This document shows positions 34,487 to 44,600 of a DNA stretch of 64,000 bases, piece after piece (position 1 is the first letter of the stretch; the number at the start of each line of letters is the position of its first letter). Origin of the DNA: Dyadobacter sp. CY343 (GTDB lineage Bacteria; Bacteroidota; Bacteroidia; Cytophagales; Spirosomataceae); assembly GCF_021390335.1 (NCBI RefSeq), contig NZ_JAJUXK010000007.1:310001-374000 (forward strand), written 5' to 3'. The position numbers and the translations under genes are program-made. The notes under the pieces were generated by a model, which was not told where the DNA came from, did not search any database, and worked only from the letters and a program-made list of their open reading frames with translations.

Positions 34487-35704
34487 CTACCTATCTACCT
34501 CACCCATTACCACATCAATCGACCCGATAACTGCTACTAAATCGGCCAGTAGGGCTCCTTTTGTAATTTCACCAATTACGGAAAGGTTATGGAATGAGCA
34601 GGAGCGCGCCCGGCATCTGACAGGAATATCAGATCTTCCGTCGGTCCGGAAATAGAATCCAAGCTCCCCTTTTGGGTTTTCGGCGCGGACGTAGAAATCC
34701 ATTGCTTTCGGGCGGATTTTTTTTGGAACAATAGCCTGAGGATCGAAATCTCGGGTTCTTTTGTAATCGTTTGTCAGCTGGATCAGACTTTGCTCGATCA
34801 GCTTGACAGATTCCTGGCATTCTAATACCCGCACCCACGTCCGGTCCCAGCAGTCGCCGACTGTCCCCATTTTCCCCTCGCCGATAGGAATTTCGAAGTC
34901 GAGTTCAGGATAAACCGAGTAACCATCCACTTTCCGTAGATCGTAGCGCAAGCCCGAGCCGCGCAGCATAGGGCCCGTGCAGCCGTAGTTGATCGCTACT
35001 GGCAGAGGCAGAACGCCAACGTTAGCCGTACGCTGGATGAAGATCTTGTTATCCACAACCAGCTGCTGCAACTCTATCAACTTCGGTTTGAGGTATTTGA
35101 TAAATTCGAGGCAACGCTCTTCAAATCCTACCGGCAAATCATAGAACAACCCGCCGATCCATATATAATTATAAAGCATTCTTGAACCGCAAGTCCATTC
35201 GAGCAGGCGAAGTATCTGCTCGCGGTCGCGCATCATCCATAAAAATGGCGTGTACGCGCCGATATCCATTGCATAAGTGCCCAATGCGACAAAATGTGAC
35301 GCAAGCCGGTTAAGCTCAGCCACCACGACCCGGATATATTCAATCCTTTTAGGAATATCATTTTCAATACCCAGCATTCTCTCAACTCCCATTACATAAG
35401 AATGCTCCGAGTTCATCGAAGCCACGTAATCGAGACGGTCTACGTAGGGTATAATCTGATTAAATGGCAGAGATTCTGCATGCTTTTCAAAACATCTGTG
35501 CAGGTAACCAACGTGGGGGATCACATCTACCACCACTTCTCCATCAGTCACTACTTCCAATCGCAGAACTCCATGAGTAGAAGGATGTTGAGGCCCCATA
35601 TTTAGCACCATTTCCTCAGTACGAAGATTTTCGGACTTGTATTTGGTGGGAACAGAAACAGTCAGATATTCCTGCTTGTATTCGTATTGAATGGAGTTGC
35701 TCAT
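34487..35704 (-). CDS. nuoD: NADH-quinone oxidoreductase subunit D
   Basis: This 405-residue 49-kDa-type subunit of respiratory complex I forms part of the quinone pocket together with NuoB. Typical segments are MGPQHPSTHGVLRL, HVGYLHRCFEKHAE, MNSEHSYV, RGSGLRYDLR and the C-terminal GEVDR ending. It is complete and carries the family's conserved residues. No other nuo gene is in the window; it lies alone between asd and a glycoside hydrolase, 2 bp after the hydrolase stop. The rest of complex I must be elsewhere. Confidence 0.95.
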   Translation of the reverse strand: MSNSIQYEYKQEYLTVSVPTKYKSENLRTEEMVLNMGPQHPSTHGVLRLEVVTDGEVVVDVIPHVGYLHRCFEKHAESLPFNQIIPYVDRLDYVASMNSEHSYVMGVERMLGIENDIPKRIEYIRVVVAELNRLASHFVALGTYAMDIGAYTPFLWMMRDREQILRLLEWTCGSRMLYNYIWIGGLFYDLPVGFEERCLEFIKYLKPKLIELQQLVVDNKIFIQRTANVGVLPLPVAINYGCTGPMLRGSGLRYDLRKVDGYSVYPELDFEIPIGEGKMGTVGDCWDRTWVRVLECQESVKLIEQSLIQLTNDYKRTRDFDPQAIVPKKIRPKAMDFYVRAENPKGELGFYFRTDGRSDIPVRCRARSCSFHNLSVIGEITKGALLADLVAVIGSIDVVMGEVDR

Positions 35705-35706
35705 AC

Positions 35707-37275
35707 TTAAAATCTGACTAGTTTCTGGTCGTGTACCTCAACCTTTAATGGGCCGATCGGGCGGCCTTCGTTGTGGAGCCGGTCGACCGCTGTTACATAG
35801 TAAACATATCTTTGGCCGGATTCGGCACTGCTGTCAATAAATTTTTCTCCCTGGTAACACATTCCGATAATTTTCCGCGGATCGTGGCCCGAACCTTTTT
35901 CGTCGGGAAGAAAACGGTAGATCACATAATACCAGGCACGGTCGCCGTCAGAAGCGGCATCAGGCTTTTCCCACGTCAGTTCCAGTCCTTTCGACAGCAA
36001 TGTCGCTTTCAAACTTCTTGGGGAAAGTGGCGGAACCTGATCTTTCCAAGGCATAGTTGGTATTAATGCGGGATATCTGAAAAGATCGCGGCGCAGTGAA
36101 TCAACAAAACCCAGACTATTTCCTTTCAATGATCTTGAACTAAAAAATATCTCCCCATCGGTTTCGCTTTCTCTCGAATACCTGATCTGGCCCGGCATTT
36201 CCTTGGGATTGGACCAATGCGTATCCCTGTCTTTGTAGCCTACGCGATAGGCGCCCATTCCTATATATAAGTGTCTGTCAAAACGATTTTCAGTCCACCA
36301 GTCTACCAGATTCCGGTACGGTACCCTATTAAAACCCGATGAAAAGTAAACCTGCGGGGCAATGTAATCGATCCAACCTTCTTTCACCCACTTCCTGCTA
36401 TCAGCAAAAAGATCATCGTAGGAAGCAAGCGCGCCGTAAGTTTTGGAGCCCTCGGCATCACGGTCTTTATTTCTCCATACACCAAAAGGACTAATGCCGA
36501 ATTTCAGCTTCGGCTTCAATTCCTGCAATGCATCATGAATTTGTTTTACCAATAAATCCACATTGTGCCTCCGCCAGTCCGCTTTACTTGTAAATCCTGC
36601 TCCATATTTCCGGAAAGTACCTTCATCCTGGATCACCTGCCCGGGCGAAGCGTACGGATAAAAGTAGTCGTCGAAGTGAATGCCGTCGACGTCGTAATTC
36701 CTGGCGACGTTTACTGTCATATCGGTAATGAACTGCCTCACTTCCGGGATCCCAAAGTCGAATAATTTGTACCCGTCATAAGTAAGGATCCATTCGGGGT
36801 GCAGGCGGCTCATATTCTCAGAGGAAACACTGGTAGAAGATTTGTGAACGAGCCGGTTCAGGTTAAGCCAGGCGTGAAATTCAAGCCCACGTTTGTGCGC
36901 CTCTTCAATCATAAAATCGAGCGGGTCCCACATTGGCTCCGGCCGCCTCCCTTGCCTCCCCGTGAGCCACTCCGACCACGGTTCCGGACTTTTCGCATAA
37001 AACGCATCTCCCGCTGCACGAACCTGCACGAAGACTGCATTCATTCCCACCTTTTTATGAAAATCCAGAAGATTTGAGAATTCTTCCTGCTGCTCGCCTG
37101 GTATAAGATTTTTACTGCTGGGCCAATCGATGTTATCAACGGTTGCAATCCAAACTGCCCTGAATTCTCGTTTTGGAGGCAATGGATTGTCAATTTCAGT
37201 AGTCTGCGCGATGCAACTTTCCAGCGAGAATAGGATCACAGAAAAGAAAAGCGCAACTATTTTAATTTTTTTCAC
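35707..37275 (-). CDS. family-10-like glycoside hydrolase (GHL10/DUF187), exported
   Basis: This 522-residue exported protein has a signal segment (MKKIKIVALFFSVILFSLESC), with Cys at a lipobox-like position although Glu at -2 is unusual. The catalytic TIM barrel spans about residues 40-400, with REFRAVWIATVDNIDWPS, GMNAVFVQVRAAGDAFY, DGIHFDDYFYP and DYIAPQVYF. These match the DUF187 family, proposed to cleave bacterial cell-wall or other glycans. A fibronectin-III-like domain follows (about 430-510). The start is GTG at 37275, the codon directly before the KK signal peptide. It ends 2 bp before nuoD, so the two genes may be co-transcribed. Confidence 0.85.
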   Translation of the reverse strand: MKKIKIVALFFSVILFSLESCIAQTTEIDNPLPPKREFRAVWIATVDNIDWPSSKNLIPGEQQEEFSNLLDFHKKVGMNAVFVQVRAAGDAFYAKSPEPWSEWLTGRQGRRPEPMWDPLDFMIEEAHKRGLEFHAWLNLNRLVHKSSTSVSSENMSRLHPEWILTYDGYKLFDFGIPEVRQFITDMTVNVARNYDVDGIHFDDYFYPYASPGQVIQDEGTFRKYGAGFTSKADWRRHNVDLLVKQIHDALQELKPKLKFGISPFGVWRNKDRDAEGSKTYGALASYDDLFADSRKWVKEGWIDYIAPQVYFSSGFNRVPYRNLVDWWTENRFDRHLYIGMGAYRVGYKDRDTHWSNPKEMPGQIRYSRESETDGEIFFSSRSLKGNSLGFVDSLRRDLFRYPALIPTMPWKDQVPPLSPRSLKATLLSKGLELTWEKPDAASDGDRAWYYVIYRFLPDEKGSGHDPRKIIGMCYQGEKFIDSSAESGQRYVYYVTAVDRLHNEGRPIGPLKVEVHDQKLVRF

Positions 37276-37589
37276 TATCTGACCAATGCAAAATGTTAAT
37301 CCAATCAAAGTAACGTAATTTGGAACAAAGTTAGCTGACAAGAGACTTAAATTCACGCGGAGAAGCTTGCCTATACCCTTCTGAACGCGATACAGAGAGA
37401 TTTATGTATTCTTGTCTTTGTTATATTTCGCTCATTTTTAGCGCTGTTGCACAGGAAGAATCAATGCCGCGATTATTGTAATTGTGAATTATTTTTCTGC
37501 ATATTTATTGTGTAATTACAAGGTTTTTTGTGATAAAAATAAAAGCCCTGGCCTTGTAATACTGGTAACGTTTAAACATACATCCCATA
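37276..37589. other. divergent intergenic region, glycogen synthase side
   Basis: This 314-bp spacer is A/T-rich and serves two divergent genes. It holds one inverted repeat, ATTACAAGG (37515-37523) and CCTTGTAAT (37552-37560), 30 bp before the synthase start. No clear TAnnTTTG box was found on either strand, and no small gene or RNA is evident. Confidence 0.5.
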
Positions 37590-39404
37590 TTGGAACCTTT
37601 TGTTAAAACCACTAAGAAAAACGTCCTGTTTGAAATTGCATGGGAGGTTTGTAATCAAGTTGGAGGAATATACACTGTTATAAGAACCAAGGTGCCCGCT
37701 ATGGTTGAAAAGTGGGACGACAACTATTTTTTGCTGGGGCCCTATTTTGAGAAAAAGGCATCGTCTGAATTTGAGGCTATTACCGATCTTGACGATTCTC
37801 CCGCTGGCCGTATCGTAAAACGAATGCGTGAAATGGGCTACGCGGTGCACTACGGCTACTGGCTGGTAACCGGAAAACCCAGGGTAGTACTTTTCGACCT
37901 CGACAGCGTTGCGAAAAACCTGGACACGATCAAATTCAACCTTTGGGAAAAAAGCCGCATTCCTACTATAAACGTCGAGCCGCTGGTTAACCAGACCTTG
38001 TGTTTCGGTGAAATGGTGCGCCTGTTCCTGAAAGAATATGCGGAGGATAATGCCAAGCGCGAAGAAATTTTTGCCCAGTTCCACGAATGGATGGCGAGCA
38101 GCGGGCTGCCTGAACTGAAACGTGACAATGTAAAAGTGGCGATGACATTTACCACCCACGCTACCATGCTGGGCCGGTATCTGGCGCAGAATGTCTCCGG
38201 TTTCTATAACAAATTACCATTTTTCGATTGGGAACAGGAAGCCAAAAATTATGGTATCCTTGCTCAATGTTCGGTAGAAAGGCAAGCCGCACTCAACGCG
38301 CATGTACTAACTACTGTGAGCGACGTTACTGCCCGTGAATGTGAAGTATTCCTCGGCCGAATGCCCGATCTGGTGACGCCAAACGGTCTGAATGTAGTTC
38401 GTTTCCAGGCAGTTCACGAATTTCAAAACCTGCATTTAAAACACAAGGAAAGGATACACGAATTTGTCCTGGGCCACTTTTTCCCGAGCTATTCATTTGA
38501 TCTTGACAAAACACTTTACTTTTTTACTTCGGGGCGTTATGAATATAGTAACAAAGGTTACGACCTTACCCTCGAAGCACTGGCGCGCCTGAACTGGAAA
38601 ATGGTGCAGGCGAATATGGATATGACGGTCGTGATGTTCATCGTCACCAAGCAACCTTATTATTCTGTCAATCCTGACGTGCTGCAATCGCGCGCGGTTT
38701 TGAATGAATTGCAGGAAACCTGTACTGCGATCGAAAAAGAGGTTGGCGAAAAGCTTTTCCTCGCGACAGCTGCGGGAGCCGATCACAAAATGCCCGATTT
38801 GAATCAGTTTGTAGACGAATACTGGCGCCTGAGATTAAGAAGGACGATCCAGAGCTGGAAAACTGAGAAACTTCCTGCATTCGTAACCCACGATTTGAAA
38901 GAAGAAGACGGTATTACTGATTTTTGCAAAAAGGCGAATCTGATCAATAATGAGCGGGACCGGGTAAAAATCGTTTATCACCCCGACTTCATTTCTTCTA
39001 CTAATCCGTTATTCGGTCTGGATTACGGACAATTTGTTCGCGGCTGTCACCTGGGCGTATTTCCAAGTTACTACGAACCCTGGGGTTATACGCCCCTTGA
39101 ATGCGTTGTTCGCGGGGTACCTACCGTGACGAGCGATTTGTCGGGTTTTGGAGATTATATTATGCAGATTATGCGGGATTATGAAAACCGCGGTATTTAT
39201 GTGATCAACCGGAAATCACAGACTTTCTCACAAGCCGCCGACCAGCTGGCGGATATTCTATTCAAATTCGTAAGAATGCAACGCCGGGACCGCATTATGC
39301 AGCGAAACCGCGTCGAAAATATCTCCGACGTTTTCGATTGGACCAACCTGCGATCGTACTACGATACGGCGCATGATCTGGCGGCGAAGAGGAGGAAGCC
39401 TTGA
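37590..39404 (+). CDS. glycogen synthase, glycosyltransferase family 3 (eukaryote-type)
   Basis: This 604-residue retaining glucosyltransferase elongates glycogen from UDP-glucose. The opening FEIAWEVCNQVGGIYTVIRTK and the later PSYYEPWGYTPLECV (the E-x7-E donor-site motif) are those of GT3 enzymes, distinct from the GT5 GlgA of most bacteria. The start is TTG at 37590: no in-frame ATG lies nearby and shifting downstream would cut into conserved sequence. The allosteric arginine cluster of the animal enzymes could not be clearly placed. It is followed by a very strong hairpin shared with the convergent gene. Confidence 0.9.
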   Translation: MEPFVKTTKKNVLFEIAWEVCNQVGGIYTVIRTKVPAMVEKWDDNYFLLGPYFEKKASSEFEAITDLDDSPAGRIVKRMREMGYAVHYGYWLVTGKPRVVLFDLDSVAKNLDTIKFNLWEKSRIPTINVEPLVNQTLCFGEMVRLFLKEYAEDNAKREEIFAQFHEWMASSGLPELKRDNVKVAMTFTTHATMLGRYLAQNVSGFYNKLPFFDWEQEAKNYGILAQCSVERQAALNAHVLTTVSDVTARECEVFLGRMPDLVTPNGLNVVRFQAVHEFQNLHLKHKERIHEFVLGHFFPSYSFDLDKTLYFFTSGRYEYSNKGYDLTLEALARLNWKMVQANMDMTVVMFIVTKQPYYSVNPDVLQSRAVLNELQETCTAIEKEVGEKLFLATAAGADHKMPDLNQFVDEYWRLRLRRTIQSWKTEKLPAFVTHDLKEEDGITDFCKKANLINNERDRVKIVYHPDFISSTNPLFGLDYGQFVRGCHLGVFPSYYEPWGYTPLECVVRGVPTVTSDLSGFGDYIMQIMRDYENRGIYVINRKSQTFSQAADQLADILFKFVRMQRRDRIMQRNRVENISDVFDWTNLRSYYDTAHDLAAKRRKP

Positions 39405-39414
39405 TCAATAGTTA

Positions 39415-39452
39415 TAAACGACAAAGCCCGCGAATGCGGGCTTTGTCGTTTA
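39415..39452. terminator. bidirectional terminator hairpin
   Basis: Bases 39415-39431 and 39436-39452 form a perfect 17-bp stem (core AAAGCCCGC/GCGGGCTTT) with a GAAT loop. It serves glycogen synthase on the plus strand and includes the stop codon of the convergent ATPase gene. Confidence 0.88.
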
Positions 39453-40613
39453 AAGGGCTTCTTTCAGGTAATTACTAATTGTGCTAATACTGCAAACCTG
39501 AATATTCTCTTTTAGTCTAAAATCCTCGGCAGAAGGTGTGACAATTAATAATAAAGGATTACCCAGATCTTGTTGTGCAACACTATTGCCGCGGCTCAAG
39601 GTGGGGCTATTGGTATATTTAACTTCAATCGCAAGCTTCACATTACTGCCTTTTACCAGCACAAGATCAAGCTCGGCACCGTCTTGAGTGCGGTAGAAGT
39701 AGGGTTTTACATTAAAAGGCAGCGCTGCTATAACTTGTTGGATAACATAACCTTCCCACGAACTGCCTACAATGATATTACCTGTCAAATCTTCCATACC
39801 TGTTATGCCTGCAAGGGAATGCAGCATACCAGAATCCCTGATGTAGATCTTGGGAGTTTTGACCAGCCGCTTGCTCACATTCACATGCCAGGGCAACAAT
39901 CGTCGAATCAAAAAGGCATTTTCGAGATAGTCAAGGTATGTTTGAATGGTAGGAACCGACATCTTGAGCGAATTCGCCAATTGCGATACATTAAGCAATC
40001 CACCATGAACACTCACTAACATATTAACAAGCAACCTCACATTGACCGGATTTCCTGGAATACCCAGCAATGGCAAATCTCTCTCAATATAGCTGCTGAT
40101 AAAATCAGCCATTTTCCTTGCCGAGGAGCGGTCTGTCGCAGCCTGTAACATAGCGGGATATCCTCCCCGCAGCCAGTGAACTGCATAAGAAATTTCATTT
40201 TTGACTTCTTCCAGCAGAAGTGGATGGAGTTCCAAAAAAGCGATCCGGCCGGCGAGCGTTTCAGAACTGTTCTTTAGCAAGTCCGGCGAGGCAGATCCTA
40301 ATAATATAAATCTTCCCGGCACCCGATTTCTGTCTATCAAAGACCGCATTAAGGGAAAAAGGGAAGGCATTCTTTGAATTTCATCAAGGATTATGATGCT
40401 CTCCCGCCTTTCGTCCAGATATAATTCCGCATCTTGCAATCGGATTAAATCCGCATTTGATTCCAGATCTAGATAAATGGAAGGTTTGCCAAATTGATCC
40501 AGAAAACTCTTAATCAAAGTTGTTTTCCCGACCTGACGCGGGCCTAGCAATGCGACTGCCGGATTATCGGATAGTTGCTCTAAAAACTCCTCCTCGATGA
40601 CGCGACTGAACAT
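39450..40613 (-). CDS. AAA-type ATP-binding protein with DUF4143
   Basis: This 387-residue protein has an N-terminal P-loop ATPase domain (Walker A GPRQVGKTT at about residues 24-32, Walker B SIIILDEIQRMP) and a C-terminal DUF4143 region with a nuclease-like fold, EIKYTNS near the end being the likely core. Proteins of this type occur in patchy, mobile-looking distribution; their role is unknown. Its promoter region has a palindrome AATACCGGTATT. It lies between two housekeeping genes and may have been acquired. Confidence 0.88.
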   Translation of the reverse strand: MFSRVIEEEFLEQLSDNPAVALLGPRQVGKTTLIKSFLDQFGKPSIYLDLESNADLIRLQDAELYLDERRESIIILDEIQRMPSLFPLMRSLIDRNRVPGRFILLGSASPDLLKNSSETLAGRIAFLELHPLLLEEVKNEISYAVHWLRGGYPAMLQAATDRSSARKMADFISSYIERDLPLLGIPGNPVNVRLLVNMLVSVHGGLLNVSQLANSLKMSVPTIQTYLDYLENAFLIRRLLPWHVNVSKRLVKTPKIYIRDSGMLHSLAGITGMEDLTGNIIVGSSWEGYVIQQVIAALPFNVKPYFYRTQDGAELDLVLVKGSNVKLAIEVKYTNSPTLSRGNSVAQQDLGNPLLLIVTPSAEDFRLKENIQVCSISTISNYLKEAL

Positions 40614-40625
40614 ATTCCATTATTT

Positions 40626-40667
40626 TAATACCGTAAATTTAAAGTTTAATTTTAAAATACCGGTATT
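40626..40667. promoter_or_regulatory. AATACCGGTATT palindrome upstream of the ATPase gene
   Basis: A perfect 12-bp palindrome lies at 40656-40667, and a half-site TAATACCG at 40626-40633 repeats one arm. Both are within 60 bp of the ATPase start (40613, minus strand). It may be an operator for self-regulation. Confidence 0.4.
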
Positions 40668-40762
40668 AATTTTTTTGAATTAGATCTATATCAAATGTAA
40701 ATCTCAATCAAAACGCAGATTCTTATTACCTTTTCCCCTATCAAAAACGATATTACAAACAC

Positions 40763-41605
40763 ATGAACTACATAGAAGTTGCTCTGAACGTTGAGCCGGA
40801 TTATTCGGAGATATTGGTAGCGGAGCTGGGAGAGTTGGGTTTTGAATCTTTTGTGGAGACGGACGAAGGCTTGCTAGCTTACATCCAGGAAGGTGATTTC
40901 GATGAGGCAGAGCTACAAAATATCGTTGCCAAATACCTGGAATTGACTGCAATAGCGGCTACCTGGAAATCGTTAGAAAGAAAGAACTGGAATGAGGAGT
41001 GGGAAAAAAGCTACGAGCCGATTGAGGTCGGTAACCAGGTCCGGGTGAGGGCCGTATTTCATAAACCGGATCCTGCATTTACGTACGATCTGCTGATTCA
41101 ACCCAAAATGTCTTTCGGTACCGGGCACCACGAAACTACCTGGCTGGTGATGAACGAGCAGCTGAGCCTGCCTCATCAGGGTTTAGCAATTATGGATGTA
41201 GGCTGCGGAACAGGTATTCTGGCCATTTTAGGCGCAAAACTGGGTGCAGTAAGTTTGCTTGGATTCGATATTGATGAATGGGCCGTCGAGAATACGGTCG
41301 AGAATTTTGAAATGAATGAGCTCTCCGCGGAAACGGAAGTATTTCAGGGAACGATCAGTAAAGTGCATGAGGGAAAGATGTTTGGGGGAATACTGGCGAA
41401 CATTAACCGCAACATCCTCCTCAGCGAAATTCCAACTTACATACAACACCTGGAACCGGGAGGCTGGCTGGTAACAAGTGGATTTTACGAAGTAGACCAG
41501 CCCGATATTGAACAATGCGCCATTGAAAACGGCCTTAAAAAACTGAGATCAAATACACGTAACCAATGGGCGACCGTTGTATTTGAAAAAGCGAAAATCG
41601 AGTAA
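40763..41605 (+). CDS. prmA: ribosomal protein L11 methyltransferase
   Basis: This 280-residue SAM-dependent enzyme methylates lysines and the N-terminus of L11. The SAM motif is MDVGCGTGILAIL (about residues 144-156), preceded by the PrmA hallmark KMSFGTGHHETT. An N-terminal substrate-recognition domain of about 60 residues is present in short form, as usual in Bacteroidota. It lies 62 bp before the large unknown gene, from which it is separated by the tandem heptamer repeat. Confidence 0.93.
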   Translation: MNYIEVALNVEPDYSEILVAELGELGFESFVETDEGLLAYIQEGDFDEAELQNIVAKYLELTAIAATWKSLERKNWNEEWEKSYEPIEVGNQVRVRAVFHKPDPAFTYDLLIQPKMSFGTGHHETTWLVMNEQLSLPHQGLAIMDVGCGTGILAILGAKLGAVSLLGFDIDEWAVENTVENFEMNELSAETEVFQGTISKVHEGKMFGGILANINRNILLSEIPTYIQHLEPGGWLVTSGFYEVDQPDIEQCAIENGLKKLRSNTRNQWATVVFEKAKIE

Positions 41606-41620
41606 GATTAATCGACAACC

Positions 41621-41662
41621 AGCGAAGAGCTAATCGCTTAAAGCCAATAGCTAAAAGCCAAG
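41621..41662. repeat. six tandem 7-bp units before the 1561-residue gene
   Basis: Six heptads in perfect register: AGCGAAG, AGCTAAT, CGCTTAA, AGCCAAT, AGCTAAA, AGCCAAG. They end 4 bp before the ATG at 41667. They share the AGC-[TC]-AA theme with the repeat ahead of the ferredoxin reductase gene. Confidence 0.78.
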
Positions 41663-41666
41663 ATAA

Positions 41667-44600
41667 ATGAAAATAATCCGCTATACCTTTCTTCTGTACT
41701 GCATATTCATAATCGGACACACTGCCGCTGCTCAGAATATAAAGTTGCCGGACGAGGCGACGCAGTTTATGGTACAGTTCAAAAAGCTGATGGACGGAAG
41801 CCGCAATCCGCAATATATGCGCGCCGCCGCCCAGCTCGACAGTGCCTGGATGAGCGGCTTCAACACCGGTCAACAGATGAAATTTACCAGCATTATCAAA
41901 GCGCAGGTAGCGAAAGGGCAGAAAGCTGGTCCCGTTTTGTATATCCTGACCCGCAATGCAGTTTATTTCGCGAAACAGAAACCTGAAAGCTTCGATAGCT
42001 TCCTGAAGTTCGCGGAAAGTTCGGGAGAAAAATATGACGGAAAAACATTGCAGAAAGTAATGGAAACCGTGCGGCTTTTGAATGAAAACAAAAAGCTGTA
42101 CGCCGCCAATTACAACTCGCTCTATCTGGTTGAAGGCACTTACAGTTATCGTTTTGACACTACCAATGCAGAAAAGGCAAATGCGGAGGCCAATCTGGCG
42201 GCGGCAAACGACAGCTGGGACACGCCGGTTGATACCAATTTTGTAATTGCGCCCAAATCAAATCCATTGCCGGCTGTGACGGGCGCATTGATCGATCTTC
42301 AAAATGCGAAGTTTGCGATGGTTACCGCCAGCGATTCTGTCGTTTTCGGTCCTGCCAATGGTAGTGTTGCTTTGCAGAATGGAATTTTTGTGGGTAAAAA
42401 TGGCAAGTTTGATTGGTTAGCGGCAGGCGATTCGTCTATTTACGCAGATCTCGACGCTTATTCTTTTAATATAAGTCAACCAAAGATTATTGTGGAAAAT
42501 GTGACTTTACATCACGATCAGCAATTGGCAGCTCCCATTAAAGGCACGCTGGAATATCGCGGGGTCAAAAAAGCGAAAGGCCAGCCGGCTCCGTATCCAC
42601 GCTTCGTTTCAAACGGTATTGATGCCAGATTGAAAGATACCAGAAAGAGTATTGACTACTTGGGCGGGTTTTCGCTGATCGGGACGGATATGTATAGTAC
42701 CTCGCTCAGCGACAAGCTTTCGACTGTCAAAGTAAAGTATAAGGACAAGCTTGCATTCACGGCGCGCAGTAAAAAGTTTGCATTGCGCGACTCTGTGATC
42801 TCATCCTCGTTTGCTATTTATTCCATGCCGCTGGGCAGCGATTCTATTTATCATCAGGGAGTTGTATTTAAATATAATGACGACGAAGGGTTAGTGAAAA
42901 CCAGCCGGATGGAAAAAACCGACTATGCTCCCCTGCCCTATCAGGATAGTTACCACAAAATGAATATCTGGTCACAGGCTATGCGGTGGCGGTTTACGAA
43001 TGATAAGTTGGAGTTTCACCGCATTGACGGTAAGCAGGTTGTACCGGTAACATTAGAGTCTCAGGATTTTTTCAAAAAAGAGCGTTTCCGGGAGATAGCG
43101 AAAGAATTCGGCTCTCAGCCGCTGAATATGGCGGCGAGCTACGTTCAAACCACCAAAAAATCTTCATTTCTGGCAGAAGAACTGGCTGCCAAGTACAAAC
43201 AAAACCCGAAAATCCTGCGCAATGCCCTCGACCGGCTCACACTCGACGGTTACTTTATGTACAATAAGGAAACCGACGAATTTGCACTGAGCAAGAAGGG
43301 CGTTTTGTTCGTGCTCGCGAATATTGATAAAGCTGACTACGACAATTTCCAGGTTGCGTCACAATATACTTCCGATAATCAGACAGCCAATGCTACGATC
43401 TATATGCCCGACACGCTTCTGACCGTGCTCGGCGTTTCAAGATTTGTTGTCAGTGATTCTTTGAAAATTTACGCGATACCTTCTGACAAAAAGCTGATTA
43501 TCGGTAAGAACCGGAGCTTTACATTGAATGGTCAGATGGTGGCTTCGAACTACCAGTTTCGTGGACAGAATATCAAGTTTGACTACAATAAGTTCTTCGT
43601 AAATGTGGCTCCATCGGATTCGATCACATTTACACCAAGAGAAAAATTTGCAAAAGGACAGAAAGGAGAAGTCGGCGGGCATGTGAAATATGACAAAGGC
43701 GGTACCTTCTATTTAAGTGATCCCAAGAATAAATCCGGTCTTCAAAAGGGTATTAAAAAGTCGCCGCGACTGGTTGTGGAAGACGGTATGACGGTATTTT
43801 TCGACCAGCCGGAGCGGGGAACTGTCCTTTATCCAAGAGAAGTATTCTTTAAAATACCAAAGATCGATATGGACGGCTTGGACAACCGGGATGTGATTTT
43901 TGACGGTACATTCAATTCAAACGGCATTATTCCGCCTATTCAGACCATCCTGAAAAGTATGCCGGATAATTCGCTTGGTTTCGAATACAAGCCGCCGGTG
44001 ACGGATATCAAGCTTTACGAGGGAAAGGCGCTGGCTAAATTTACGGATACACTTACGATGGATAACTCCGGCTTGCATTCCAAAGCGATCCTGAAATATC
44101 TCTCAGCTTCGATGACTGCCAAAAACGTGCTACTCACTTCGGACTCTTTAATGGCATCGGGCGAAGTGGCGAGTATTAAGGAAGCGACAATCGGCAAAGG
44201 CTATTTCCCGGCTGTGGCTTTGAAGGATTTTGCGTTGAAATGGTATCCGAATGCAGATAGTATGTTCATTAATACAACCGGAAAATCATTCACTTTTCAC
44301 CAGGGTACTACTAATCTGGAAGGAAGTTTGCTGCTGAGATCGACCGGGCTTTATGGAAACGGCAAGCTGAAAAGGGCCGATTCTGAATTGACCTCGCCGG
44401 ATATTAAATTCAATAAAGATGGTTTTCTCGCAAATCGCTCTGAGTTTGCAATCAATAGCGGAGAAGCGAAGTCTGCTAAAAAGCTATTGACCGGAAACAA
44501 TGTCAATATCGATTTCAATTTCAAAACGGGTATTGCCAATTTCCTGACAGACGAATCGGGTTTTGGAAGCGATACTTCGGGCATGCAGATTCCGACGGCT

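Noticed and set aside
37572..38159. 195-residue minus-strand frame opposite glycogen synthase
   Set aside because: It is a shadow of a strongly supported gene and has no motif.
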